Source: CAVXEH01 sp963805645 (GTDB lineage Bacteria; Chloroflexota; Limnocylindria; QHBO01). Taken from it: a stretch of DNA of 64,000 bases. Position 1 is the first letter of the stretch, and the number at the start of each line of letters is the position of its first letter. This document shows positions 42,149 through 50,748 of this stretch, one piece after another. Location of the stretch: contig CAWDVA010000007.1 in assembly GCA_963805645.1 (NCBI GenBank), positions 248,001 to 312,000 of the forward strand. Direction: 5' to 3'. The notes below the pieces were generated by a model, which saw only the letters and a list, made by a program, of their open reading frames with translations, ran no database searches and was not told the DNA's origin. The position numbers and the translations under genes were made by a program.

Positions 42149-43138
42149 ATGGTCGAGACGCGACGCCCGGCGCCGCTCCGGGCCGGCCACCTGCTCATCA
42201 TCGGCGGCGCTGAGGACAAGCTTCGACAGCGGCAGATCCTGTCGCGCTTCGTGGCGCTCGCCGGGGGACACGACGCGCGCGTCGCGGTGATCAGCACCGC
42301 CTCGGCGCTCGGCGACGAGGCGACCGAGCTGTATCGCTCGCTCTTTCGCGCCATGGGCGTTCCCGACGTTCGCGGACTCCGGCCGCTGACCCGCGACGAG
42401 GCGAACGACCCGCGGCTCTGCGCGGCACTCGAGGACGCGACGGCGATCTTCATGACCGGGGGCAACCAGCTCCGCCTGGCGAGCGTCATCGGCGGCACGC
42501 TCCTGGGCCGCACCATCGTCGACCGGCATCGGCGCGGCGCCGTGGTCGCCGGCACCAGCGCGGGGGCGTCGGCGATGAGCACCCACATGGTCTCCTTCGG
42601 GACCTCCGGCTCCACCCCGAAGCAGCGGATGACGCAGCTGAGCGCCGGCCTGGGCCTGCTGCCGGGCGTCATCGTGGACCAGCACTTCGAGCAGCGGAAC
42701 CGGATTGGACGCCTGCTGGCCCTCCTGGCGCAGTCGCCGTCGCTCCTCGGCATCGGCCTCGACGAGGACACCGCGGCGCTCATCGCCCCGTCCCGCGTCC
42801 TCGAGGTCCTCGGCAAGGGATCGGTCACCATCCTCGACCCGGCGCACCTGGTGACCGACGCGTACGAGGTGAAGCGCCATCGGCCGATGATGGTCAGCGG
42901 CGTGATCCTGCACTCCCTTCCCTCCGGGTACCGGTTCGACCTTCGCCGTCGGCGACTGCGCGGGCCGCTGCGCCCGGTCACCCCGACGGCCCGCGGCACC
43001 GCCACGATCGAGGCCGCGAACCAGCAGGCGCGCTCCGTGATCCGCCGCATCGCCGCCGAGGGCGCGGACAGCGAGGCACCGGAGCGTGCGCGGCGACGGG
43101 CCCTGCGCGCGCGCCGCAGCGAGGAGGCCAGCGAGTGA
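42149..43138 (+). CDS. cphB: Cyanophycinase
   Basis: 329 residues. S51 serine-peptidase fold: LLIIGGAEDK at 15-24, FMTGGNQLRL, and the nucleophile Ser137 in GTSAGASAMS. GVIVDQHFEQRNRIGRLL and LGIGLDEDTAAL complete the cyanophycinase signature. Cleaves cyanophycin to beta-Asp-Arg dipeptides. The TGA overlaps the GTG start of cphA, giving a coupled synthesis/breakdown pair. Basic C-terminal tail. Confidence 0.94.
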   Translation: MVETRRPAPLRAGHLLIIGGAEDKLRQRQILSRFVALAGGHDARVAVISTASALGDEATELYRSLFRAMGVPDVRGLRPLTRDEANDPRLCAALEDATAIFMTGGNQLRLASVIGGTLLGRTIVDRHRRGAVVAGTSAGASAMSTHMVSFGTSGSTPKQRMTQLSAGLGLLPGVIVDQHFEQRNRIGRLLALLAQSPSLLGIGLDEDTAALIAPSRVLEVLGKGSVTILDPAHLVTDAYEVKRHRPMMVSGVILHSLPSGYRFDLRRRRLRGPLRPVTPTARGTATIEAANQQARSVIRRIAAEGADSEAPERARRRALRARRSEEASE

Positions 43139-45978
43139 CCGCTCGGTCGGGCCGCGGGGCCAGGCCGAGCGGCTCCCGGAGCGCCTCCCGATCCCCGGCG
43201 GCCCCGGCCGGGAAGACGGCCTCGCGACGGGCGCGCAAGGCCACCGCGCCGGCCGGCGCGAGGCCACGAGGCACGCTGCGCATCATCGAGACCCGTGTCT
43301 ACCGCGGCCCGAACTACTGGAACTACGACCCTGCCATCAAGCTGGTCGTGGACCTGGGCGTGCTGGAGCAGTTCCCCTCGAACACGATCCCGGGCTTCAC
43401 CGACGCTCTCCTGGAGACGCTCCCGGACGTGGCGCTGCACTCCTGCTCCACGGGCAAGACCGGTGGCTTCGAGAAGCGGCTGCGCGAAGGCACCTGGGCA
43501 GGGCACATCGCGGAGCACGTGGCGCTCCAGCTGCAGCGAGACGCGGGCACCGAGGTCGGGCGCGGTAAGACGCGCGGCACCGGGGAGCCGGGGCACTACC
43601 ACGTCGTCTACTCGTACGCGGAGGAGAGCGTTGGCCTCGCCGCGGGACGCCTGGCCGTCCGCCTCGTCAACCATCTCGTCGAGCCGGATCCGACGTTCGA
43701 CTTCACGGCCGAGTTCGAGAAGCTGGTTCGCCTCGCCGAACGCGCCGCCTTCGGCCCATCCACCCAGGCGATCCTGGACGAGGCGCACCTCCGCGACATC
43801 CCGTCCATCCGCCTCAACGAGCAGTCACTGGTCCAGCTGGGCCACGGCATCCACCAGAAGCGGATCCGGGCCACCATGACCAGCCAGACGAGCTCGCTGG
43901 GCGTGGACATCGCATCCGACAAGAAGCTCACCAACCGCCTGCTCACGGCAACGGGCATCCCGGTCCCCCGCTCGGAGGTGGTCTCCAGCGAGGACGAGGC
44001 CGCCGGGGCAGCGATCAGCCTGGGCTTCCCCGTCGCCATCAAGCCGCTCGACGGGAACCACGGCCGGGGCGTGGGGCTGAACCTGGTCGACGAGGCGTCT
44101 GTGCGATACGCGTACGCGTCGGCCCGCCGCGAGAGCCGGCGCGGCGACGTCATCGTGGAGACCTTCCTGGCCGGCAACGACTACCGCTGCCTGGTCATCG
44201 GCGGTGAGCTGCGGGCCGTGGCCCAGCGCGTGCCGGCCCACGTCGACGGCGACGGCGAGCACTCGGTCGCGGAGCTGGTGGAGATCGCGAACGCCGATCC
44301 ACGCCGCGGCATCGGCCACGAGAAGGTGCTGACCCGGATCAACGTCGACGCGGAGTCGATCGCCTACGCCCGCGAGCAGGGCTACGAGATGGCCGACGTC
44401 CCGCCGCGCAACGCCCGCGTCTACCTCAAGCGGACCGGGAACATGAGCACCGGCGGCATCAGCATCGACCGGACCGACGAGATCCACCCCGAGAACGCGG
44501 AGATCGCCGAGCTCGCTGCGCGGGTGGTTGGGCTCGACATCGCCGGGATCGACTTCATCTGCCCCGACATCAGCCAGCCGGTGAGCGAGATCGGTGGCGG
44601 GATCGTGGAGGTCAACGCGGCCCCGGGCTTCCGGATGCACACGAACCCGACCGAGGGCCAAGCGCAGTACGTGGCGAAGCCGGTCATCGACATGCTCTTC
44701 CCGCCGGGGAGCCCGTCGCGCATTCCCATCGTCGCCGTGACCGGGACCAACGGCAAGACGACGACCGCGCGCATGATCGCGCACATCTTCAAGGGGATGG
44801 GCCGCAAGGTCGGGCTCACCTCCACGGACGGGATCTTCGTGGACGGACGCGTCATCCGGCGCGGCGACCGCAGCGGCCCCCGATCTGCCTCCACCGTGCT
44901 CCAGAACCCGAATGTCGACTTCGCGGTCTTCGAGGTCGCGCGCGGCGGCATTCTCCGCGAGGGGCTCGGCTACGAGCGCAATGACGTGGCGGTCGTGCTC
45001 AACGTGAGCGCGGACCACCTTGGGCTCGGCGGCATCGGCTCACTGCGCCAGATGGCGGCCGTGAAGCAGGTGATCGTCGAGGCGGTGCCCCGCAGCGGCA
45101 CCGCCGTCCTCAATGCCGACGATCCGCTCGTGGCGCCCATGGCACGTCACTGCTCAGGATCCGTCATCTACTTCAGCATGGATCCCGAGAACGAGCTGCT
45201 GAAGCGCCAGGCCTCGCGCGGCCGGCGTGCGGTGACCATCGAGAACGGCCGCAACGGCGAGATGATCGTCCTGCGCAACGGGCGCAAGAGCATGGAGCTC
45301 GTGTGGACCCACCTCCTGCCCTCGACCTTCGAGGGTCGCGCGCGGATGAACGTCGCGAACGCGCTCGCCGCCACGGCGGCCGCCTGGGCCGCGGGCGCGC
45401 ACCTCCACGACATCCGGCAGGGCCTGCGCACCTTCACCACGAGCTACTACATGGCGCCCGGGCGCCTGAACGTCACCGACCTCGACGGGTTCCGGGTGGT
45501 GGTGGACTACGCTCACAACCCGGCGGCGATGGAGGCGCTCGGGACCTTCGTGGACCGGCTCACCGAAGCGTCGCCCGGCGGGGCGCGGCCACTGGTCACC
45601 GGGCGACGGGTGGGGGTGGTCGCAACCGCCGGAGATCGCCGCGACGAGGACATCCGCGAGCTGGGTGCAACCGCCGCGCGCCATTTCGACCGGATCATCA
45701 TCCGAGAGGACGACCACCTGCGCGGCCGGCAGCCTGGGGAGACGGCCGACCTCATCGAGGAGGGGGTGCGGCATGCCATGGCCGGCGGATCCCGGTGCCA
45801 GGAGGTATCCACGGTGCTCGACGAGATGACGGCGACCCGTACCGCCCTCGACGCCGGTGAGCCGGGCGACGTGGTCGTCCTGTGCGTGGATCACGCGAAC
45901 GCCGTCTGGAAGGAGCTGCAGCGACGCCAGCACGGCGCGTCCAGCATGGATGAGCCGATGGCGCCCGGCGGCGCCTAG
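43135..45978 (+). CDS. cphA: Cyanophycin synthetase
   Basis: 947 residues. An unusual basic Ser/Arg/Ala-rich N-terminal extension covers about 1-45. The N domain has ETRVYRGPNYWNYDPAIKL and GTWAGHIAEHVALQLQ. An ATP-grasp domain (about 260-510, with VAIKPLDGNHGRGVG) adds Asp to the backbone. A MurE-like ligase domain (from about 530, P-loop VTGTNGKTTTARMI near 536) adds Arg to the side chain. The ligase also shows VVDYAHNPAAMEAL and AGDRRDEDIRELG. Makes the nitrogen-storage polymer multi-L-arginyl-poly-L-aspartate. GTG start with GAGGAGG 6 nt upstream. Stop shares CTAG with the convergent Mur-ligase paralogue. Confidence 0.95.
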   Translation: MTARSGRGARPSGSRSASRSPAAPAGKTASRRARKATAPAGARPRGTLRIIETRVYRGPNYWNYDPAIKLVVDLGVLEQFPSNTIPGFTDALLETLPDVALHSCSTGKTGGFEKRLREGTWAGHIAEHVALQLQRDAGTEVGRGKTRGTGEPGHYHVVYSYAEESVGLAAGRLAVRLVNHLVEPDPTFDFTAEFEKLVRLAERAAFGPSTQAILDEAHLRDIPSIRLNEQSLVQLGHGIHQKRIRATMTSQTSSLGVDIASDKKLTNRLLTATGIPVPRSEVVSSEDEAAGAAISLGFPVAIKPLDGNHGRGVGLNLVDEASVRYAYASARRESRRGDVIVETFLAGNDYRCLVIGGELRAVAQRVPAHVDGDGEHSVAELVEIANADPRRGIGHEKVLTRINVDAESIAYAREQGYEMADVPPRNARVYLKRTGNMSTGGISIDRTDEIHPENAEIAELAARVVGLDIAGIDFICPDISQPVSEIGGGIVEVNAAPGFRMHTNPTEGQAQYVAKPVIDMLFPPGSPSRIPIVAVTGTNGKTTTARMIAHIFKGMGRKVGLTSTDGIFVDGRVIRRGDRSGPRSASTVLQNPNVDFAVFEVARGGILREGLGYERNDVAVVLNVSADHLGLGGIGSLRQMAAVKQVIVEAVPRSGTAVLNADDPLVAPMARHCSGSVIYFSMDPENELLKRQASRGRRAVTIENGRNGEMIVLRNGRKSMELVWTHLLPSTFEGRARMNVANALAATAAAWAAGAHLHDIRQGLRTFTTSYYMAPGRLNVTDLDGFRVVVDYAHNPAAMEALGTFVDRLTEASPGGARPLVTGRRVGVVATAGDRRDEDIRELGATAARHFDRIIIREDDHLRGRQPGETADLIEEGVRHAMAGGSRCQEVSTVLDEMTATRTALDAGEPGDVVVLCVDHANAVWKELQRRQHGASSMDEPMAPGGA

Positions 45979-47606
45979 CTGCCGGTCAGCACCCGGAGCC
46001 GTTCCACGCGCACCGGCATGAAGCCGCGGTCCTCCAACCAGGAGAAGATCTCATTGCGCTCCACGTGGCTCATCACTGCGGCCACGTCCCCGGAATGGCT
46101 GCGACGCAGCAGGGCCTGCAGCGCCGCGAGCTCGGTCGGGTAGGCCTGAACCGGGCGCCCGTACCCCGCCTGCCGCAGCCCGGACCGGAACAGCTCGTTC
46201 ATCTCATCCAGGTTGCGCCCGCGCAGGTACCGGCGCTTCTCGCAGATGACCACGTCATCCGCGCCCTGGCCGGCGAGCTCGCCGAGGCGGTGAATGACCT
46301 CGTCCGTGCGGTCGCCGGCGGTGCCGAGCGCGAGCCGCACCCTGGCGGGGCCCCGCGCGTCGTCGTCGGAGAGGCCACCGCGCACGAGCGACCGGCACAC
46401 GTCGAGGAGGCCCGCCAGGCCGGCCTCGTTATGGGCAAAGTCGACGAGCGCGAGGACGCCGTTGCGCTCGAAGAGGTTCATCCGTCCCGGGTTCGCCGCC
46501 GCGTCCTGGGCGAAGGAGCGCAGACCGTCGCGGATCACCGCGGCCGGCAGATCCAGGGCGTCCGTCGCGGCAGCGGCCGCCAGGGCGTTCGCGACGTTGT
46601 ACCGGGAGAGCCCACCGAACGTCACCGGCAGCTCGGCTGCGTCCACCAGCCGCCTCGCCGGCGAACCGGCGCGGCGCAGGACGATCCAGCCGCGCTCGAG
46701 GACCGCGGCCCGGCCGCCGGCCGCCAGGGCGGCGTCGATCGCCGGCGAGGCCGCATCGAGCGTGAACGCATACCACCGCGCGCGCGTGTCGCGGCGCATC
46801 CGCCAGACGCGCGCGTCATCCGCGTTGAGAACCGCCCAGCCGCCGCGGCGGGTGACCCGCACCACGGCGCCCTTCACCTCGGCGAGCTCGTCGAGCGTGT
46901 CGATGCCCTGCAGGCCCAGGTGGTCGGCGCTCACGTTGGTGACCACCGCGACGTCGTTGTGGTCGTAGCCGATGCCACGCAGCAGGATCCCGCCGCGCGC
47001 GGTCTCGAGCACCGCCACGTCGACGTCGGGTTCCGCCAGCACTCGCCCGGCCCCACCGAACCCGGTCCAGTCCCCCGCCTCGACCAGCTGCCCGCGCAGG
47101 AAGATGCCGTCCGAGTTCGTCATGCCCACCGTGCGGCCGGCGGAGGCCAGGACGTGGGCGATGAGCCGCGTGGTGGTGCTCTTGCCGTTGGTGCCGGTGA
47201 CGGCCACCACGGGGATGCGCGGAACGGGCACCGCCGGACGCGGGCCCGGGGCCAGCGCCCGCAGCATGGCCAGCTCTCGGCGCCGCGTGCTGCGCCCGAG
47301 CGCGAGCCGCGCCGACGAGGCGGCAATGGCCTGGGCGACGGCGCGCCGGCGCCAGCGGAACGCGACCAGGGCACGCCGGCCGTCGACCGAGGTGCGGTAG
47401 GTCCGGCGAGGGGCCGGCAGATCGAGGGCCAGGTGCAGCTCCTCGATCAGGCGCCCGGCCTCCCGGGCGACGTCCGCCGGCGGGCCGGCCCTCCTGCCGG
47501 CAAACTCGAGCTTCACGGCGGGGCGGATGAAGAAGCGGTTGGGCCCGTCCAGGACCCGCAGCTCGGCGAGGTCCACGCCCGTGGCTGCCCCCGGCCGGCT
47601 CGGCAT
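45975..47606 (-). CDS. CphA-like Mur ligase lacking the ATP-grasp domain
   Basis: 543 residues from ATG at 47606. The first 130 residues begin with AELRVLDGPNRFFIRPAVKL, recognisably a shortened CphA N domain (compare ETRVYRGPNYWNYDPAIKL in the neighbour). A complete MurE-type ligase follows directly: P-loop VTGTNGKSTTTRLI, NVSADHLGLQGIDTL, YNVANALAAAAA, ALVDFAHNEAGLAGLL and AGDRTDEVIHRLGEL. The ATP-grasp domain, which makes the poly-Asp backbone in CphA, is missing. Could add an amino acid to a side-chain carboxylate of cyanophycin or another peptide. Convergent with cphA and divergent from an M20 peptidase. Confidence 0.85.
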   Translation of the reverse strand: MPSRPGAATGVDLAELRVLDGPNRFFIRPAVKLEFAGRRAGPPADVAREAGRLIEELHLALDLPAPRRTYRTSVDGRRALVAFRWRRRAVAQAIAASSARLALGRSTRRRELAMLRALAPGPRPAVPVPRIPVVAVTGTNGKSTTTRLIAHVLASAGRTVGMTNSDGIFLRGQLVEAGDWTGFGGAGRVLAEPDVDVAVLETARGGILLRGIGYDHNDVAVVTNVSADHLGLQGIDTLDELAEVKGAVVRVTRRGGWAVLNADDARVWRMRRDTRARWYAFTLDAASPAIDAALAAGGRAAVLERGWIVLRRAGSPARRLVDAAELPVTFGGLSRYNVANALAAAAATDALDLPAAVIRDGLRSFAQDAAANPGRMNLFERNGVLALVDFAHNEAGLAGLLDVCRSLVRGGLSDDDARGPARVRLALGTAGDRTDEVIHRLGELAGQGADDVVICEKRRYLRGRNLDEMNELFRSGLRQAGYGRPVQAYPTELAALQALLRRSHSGDVAAVMSHVERNEIFSWLEDRGFMPVRVERLRVLTGS

Positions 47607-47613
47607 GGCCGGC

Positions 47614-47621
47614 AGTATACT
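47614..47621. promoter_or_regulatory. Palindromic -10 shared by two divergent leaderless genes
   Basis: AGTATACT gives TATACT on each strand. It is 9 nt from the ATG of the M20 peptidase (plus) and 7 nt from the ATG of the Mur ligase (minus). The two genes are only 24 nt apart and neither has a Shine-Dalgarno site. Confidence 0.65.
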
Positions 47622-47630
47622 CACGCGCCC

Positions 47631-48821
47631 ATGGCCGCCGACCGCTCGATCCCCGACCTCGTCGCCCTTCGCGAACACGTTGCCGGCGGCGTCGAAACCT
47701 ACCTCGCCGAGCTCGAGATGCTCGTGAACGTCGACTCGGGCTCCTACACGCCCGACGGCGTCAACCGGGTGGCCACCCACGTCGCCGAGGCGCTTCGCTC
47801 CCTGGGCGCACGGATCGAGCGGATCAACCACTCGCCTGCCGAGGGGGAACCGCGCCTCGGTGACCTGGTCGTGGGCGAGCTGGACGGTGACGGGCCACGG
47901 ATCCTGCTGATCGGCCACATGGACACCGTCTTTGACCCCGGCACGGCGGCGGGGCGCCCGTACCGCCGCGACGGCGATCGCGCGACCGGCCCGGGAACCA
48001 GCGACATGAAGGGCGGCCTGCTCGCCGGCCTGCTCGCCCTTCGGGCACTGGTGAACAGCGGGGCACGACCGGCGGTCACCGTGGTCGCCAACCCCGACGA
48101 GGAGATCGGCTCGCCCTTCTCGACTCCCCATATCCGGCGCCTGGCACCCGGGCACGTCGCGGCGCTGGTCCTCGAATGCGCGCGGGCCAACGGCGACGTC
48201 GTCAGCGCCCGCAAGGGCATCGCCGACCTCCAGATCGACTTCCACGGGCGGGCGGCCCACGCCGGCGTGGAGCCGGAGAAGGGTCGAAATGCCATCCTCG
48301 CCGCGGCCCGCGCGGTCGAGGCGCTCCATGGCCTGAACGGCCGCTGGCCCAGCGTCACCTGCAACGCCGGTGTCATCGCCGGGGGCACGCGCCCGAACGT
48401 CGTTGCGGCCGACTGCAATCTCCAGGTCGACCTGCGGGCCGCCACCGTGGCCGAGTTCGACGCGGCGCGATCCGCGGTCGACGCCATCGTCGCAAGTCCT
48501 GCGGTCGCGGGTGTTTCCGCCGAGCTGCGCCAGATCGCAAGCCATCCGCCCATGGAGCGCTCGGCGGCATCGGCGCACCTTGTGACGACGGTCCGGGCCA
48601 TCGCCGACGAGCTCGGGTTCACGGTGACGGACGCGGCCACCGGCGGCGCCAGCGACGCGAACACCACCGCGGCCATGGGTCTGCCGACCCTCGACGGCCT
48701 GGGCCCCATCGGCGGGGACGACCACTCCGACCACGAGTGGCTCGACCTGTCCAGCATCGTCCCCCGGACCACGATGCTGGCCGGGCTGATCGCGACCATC
48801 GGCTCAGGCTCCATCGGCTGA
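47631..48821 (+). CDS. M20 family metallopeptidase (glutamate carboxypeptidase type)
   Basis: 396 residues. ILLIGHMDTVFDPG (first zinc His and Asp), GPGTSDMKGGLLAGLLALR (bridging Asp), NPDEEIGSPFS (catalytic and ligand Glu) and the dimerisation-domain motif FHGRAAHAGVEPEKGRN mark the carboxypeptidase G2 branch. The last ligand is in GGDDHSDHEW. Removes C-terminal acidic residues from peptides or conjugates. Shares its promoter core with the CphA-like Mur ligase, so it may process a related peptide; that is inference. Confidence 0.92.
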   Translation: MAADRSIPDLVALREHVAGGVETYLAELEMLVNVDSGSYTPDGVNRVATHVAEALRSLGARIERINHSPAEGEPRLGDLVVGELDGDGPRILLIGHMDTVFDPGTAAGRPYRRDGDRATGPGTSDMKGGLLAGLLALRALVNSGARPAVTVVANPDEEIGSPFSTPHIRRLAPGHVAALVLECARANGDVVSARKGIADLQIDFHGRAAHAGVEPEKGRNAILAAARAVEALHGLNGRWPSVTCNAGVIAGGTRPNVVAADCNLQVDLRAATVAEFDAARSAVDAIVASPAVAGVSAELRQIASHPPMERSAASAHLVTTVRAIADELGFTVTDAATGGASDANTTAAMGLPTLDGLGPIGGDDHSDHEWLDLSSIVPRTTMLAGLIATIGSGSIG

Positions 48822-48858
48822 ACCCGGCGTCCGGCAGGGCGGCGACGGTCCGCCCGTG

Positions 48859-48864
48859 TAGAAT
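48859..48864 (+). promoter_or_regulatory. -10 element for leaderless thioesterase gene
   Basis: TAGAAT, 9 nt before the GTG at 48874. Confidence 0.5.
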
Positions 48865-48873
48865 CGAAGCTCC

Positions 48874-49314
48874 GTGACAGACGAGTTCCGTCATCGCACC
48901 CGCGTCGAGGTGCAGTTCCGCGACCTGGATGCCTTTGGGCACGTCAACAACGCCGTCACCACGAGCTACGTGGAGCACGGCCGCATCTCGTACCTCTTTG
49001 ACGTGCTCCGGGTGGATCCGGTGGGAGTCATGCCGCTGATCCTGGCCACCATCACCGTCGACTACACCAGGCCGATCCTCTTCGGCACCTCGGTGGAGAT
49101 CGCCTCCCGCGTCGACTGGATCGGGCGCACCAGCCTGGCCATGTCGCACCGGCTGACGGATGGTGGGGACGGGCATGCCCTCGCGAGCGCGCGCTCGGTG
49201 CTGGTGGCGTACGACTACGAGACCGCGAAGCCGATGCCGGTGCCCGAGGGCTGGCGGATGGCGATGGCGGCCCACGAGGGCCGGGACCTGGCCCGACCGG
49301 AAGGAGACGCATGA
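48874..49314 (+). CDS. Acyl-CoA thioesterase (4HBT hot-dog fold)
   Basis: 146 residues from GTG. VEVQFRDLDAFGHVNNAVTT has the catalytic Asp and His/Asn of the YbgC/FadM branch. YVEHGRISYL and VDYTRPILFGTSVEI follow. Hydrolyses short or aromatic acyl-CoAs. Its stop overlaps the lpdA start (ATGA), so it heads the dehydrogenase operon, possibly limiting acyl-CoA build-up from the complex. Confidence 0.9.
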   Translation: MTDEFRHRTRVEVQFRDLDAFGHVNNAVTTSYVEHGRISYLFDVLRVDPVGVMPLILATITVDYTRPILFGTSVEIASRVDWIGRTSLAMSHRLTDGGDGHALASARSVLVAYDYETAKPMPVPEGWRMAMAAHEGRDLARPEGDA

Positions 49315-50729
49315 CCGATACCGCCCAGTTCGACCTCCTGATCCTGGGAGGCGGGATGAGCTACGTGGGCGCCATCCGTGCCGCCCAGCTCGGCCTCTCT
49401 GTGGGCGTCGTCGAGCGCGACGCGCTCGGCGGAACCTGCCTGAACCGCGGCTGCATCCCGTCAAAGGCACTGCTGGAGACGGCGGATCTGCTGCACCGCG
49501 TGACGGAGCAGGGAGCCGAGTTCGGCCTCACCGGGTCGGACGGCGTCGGCCTCGACTACCCGGCACTGGCCACGCGCCGCGATGCCGTGGTCGACAAGCA
49601 CGTGCGCGGCGTGGAGTTCCTGCTCAAGAAGAACAAGGTCACCGTCCTGCACGGCAACGGCGTGCTCACCGGACCGACCTCGGTCCACGTCTCCGGCGGC
49701 GAGTCCGGCGAGGTGGATGCCAGAGCCACCGACCTCATCCTGGCCACCGGCTCGGCGCCCCGCTCCCTCCCCGGCCTGGAGCCCGACGGCCAGCGCATCA
49801 TCACCTCGGACGAGGCGCTCAAGCGCTCGAGCGCACCGCGATCGGTGACGATCGTGGGGGCGGGCGCCATCGGCGTCGAATGGGCCAGCCTCTATCGCGA
49901 CTTCGGCGCGGAGGTGACCCTGGTCGAGTTCCTCGACCGGATCGTGCCGCTGGAGGATCCCGATGTCAGCAAGGAGCTGGCACGGGTCTTCCGCAGGCGC
50001 GGGATCACCGCCCACACCGCCTCGACCATCGATCCCGAGTCGATCCGGCGCACGGACGACGGATTGGCGTTCACCATCGCGGCCCGCGAGGGCGACCAGC
50101 GGACGGAGCACAGCAGCGAGCTGATCCTGGTGGCGGTCGGCCGCCGACCGCTCACCGAGGGGATTGGCCTCGAGGCGATCGAGGGCGTGCGCACCGAGCG
50201 CGGCTACGTGATCGTCGACGACCACATGCGCACCGGCGTGCCGCACCTGTACGCCATCGGTGACATCGTCCCGGGCTTCGCGCTGGCTCACGTCGCCAGC
50301 CACGAGGCGGTCGTGGCCGCGGAGACCATCGCCGGACATGACCCGGAGCCGGTGCGAATGGACCTCATGCCGCGGGTGACCTTCTGCCGGCCGCAGATCG
50401 CGTCCGTGGGGCTGACCGAGTCGGAGGCAGGCGAGCAGGGCCGCGCGGTGAAGGTGGGCTCATTCCCGTTCCGCGCCCTGGGCAAGGCGACGATCGTGGG
50501 CGAGGTCGACGGCTTCGCCAAGATGGTCGCCGATGCCGAGACCGGCCTCCTGCTGGGTGCCCACATCATCGGTCCGCACGCCGGTGACCTGCTCGCCGAG
50601 CCGACCCTCGCCCGCCTGGTGGAGGCGACGGCCGCGGAGATCGCGATGAGCGTCCATGCCCATCCCACCCTCACCGAGGTTCTCGCCGAGGCCGCCATGG
50701 CGGTCGATGGCGCGGCCATTCACGTCTAG
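49311..50729 (+). CDS. lpdA: Dihydrolipoyl dehydrogenase (E3), with atypical FAD loop
   Basis: 472 residues, AAGGAG before the ATG. The redox disulfide motif is GGTCLNRGCIPSKALL. The NAD loop is IVGAGAIGVEWASLYRDFGA, the FAD GD motif YAIGDIVPGFALAHVA, and the C-terminal interface HAHPTLTEVLAEA holds the catalytic His/Glu. The N-terminal FAD dinucleotide loop reads LILGGGMSYVGAIRAAQLG. The usual GGGxxGYVAA has lost one residue, so the third Gly of GxGxxG is missing. Sequencing error is possible, but the frame is intact. Reoxidises the E2 lipoyl groups. Confidence 0.93.
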   Translation: MTDTAQFDLLILGGGMSYVGAIRAAQLGLSVGVVERDALGGTCLNRGCIPSKALLETADLLHRVTEQGAEFGLTGSDGVGLDYPALATRRDAVVDKHVRGVEFLLKKNKVTVLHGNGVLTGPTSVHVSGGESGEVDARATDLILATGSAPRSLPGLEPDGQRIITSDEALKRSSAPRSVTIVGAGAIGVEWASLYRDFGAEVTLVEFLDRIVPLEDPDVSKELARVFRRRGITAHTASTIDPESIRRTDDGLAFTIAAREGDQRTEHSSELILVAVGRRPLTEGIGLEAIEGVRTERGYVIVDDHMRTGVPHLYAIGDIVPGFALAHVASHEAVVAAETIAGHDPEPVRMDLMPRVTFCRPQIASVGLTESEAGEQGRAVKVGSFPFRALGKATIVGEVDGFAKMVADAETGLLLGAHIIGPHAGDLLAEPTLARLVEATAAEIAMSVHAHPTLTEVLAEAAMAVDGAAIHV

Positions 50730-50748
50730 ACGAACGGAGGAGTCACGC

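Noticed and set aside
40931..43267. Very long minus frame across cphB, extending the J-domain gene
   Set aside because: The region beyond 42094 is antisense to cphB with its active site; the J-domain begins right after the ATG at 42094.
49461..50339. Large minus frame antisense to lpdA
   Set aside because: Translation lacks recognisable motifs and the opposite strand is an unmistakable dihydrolipoyl dehydrogenase.
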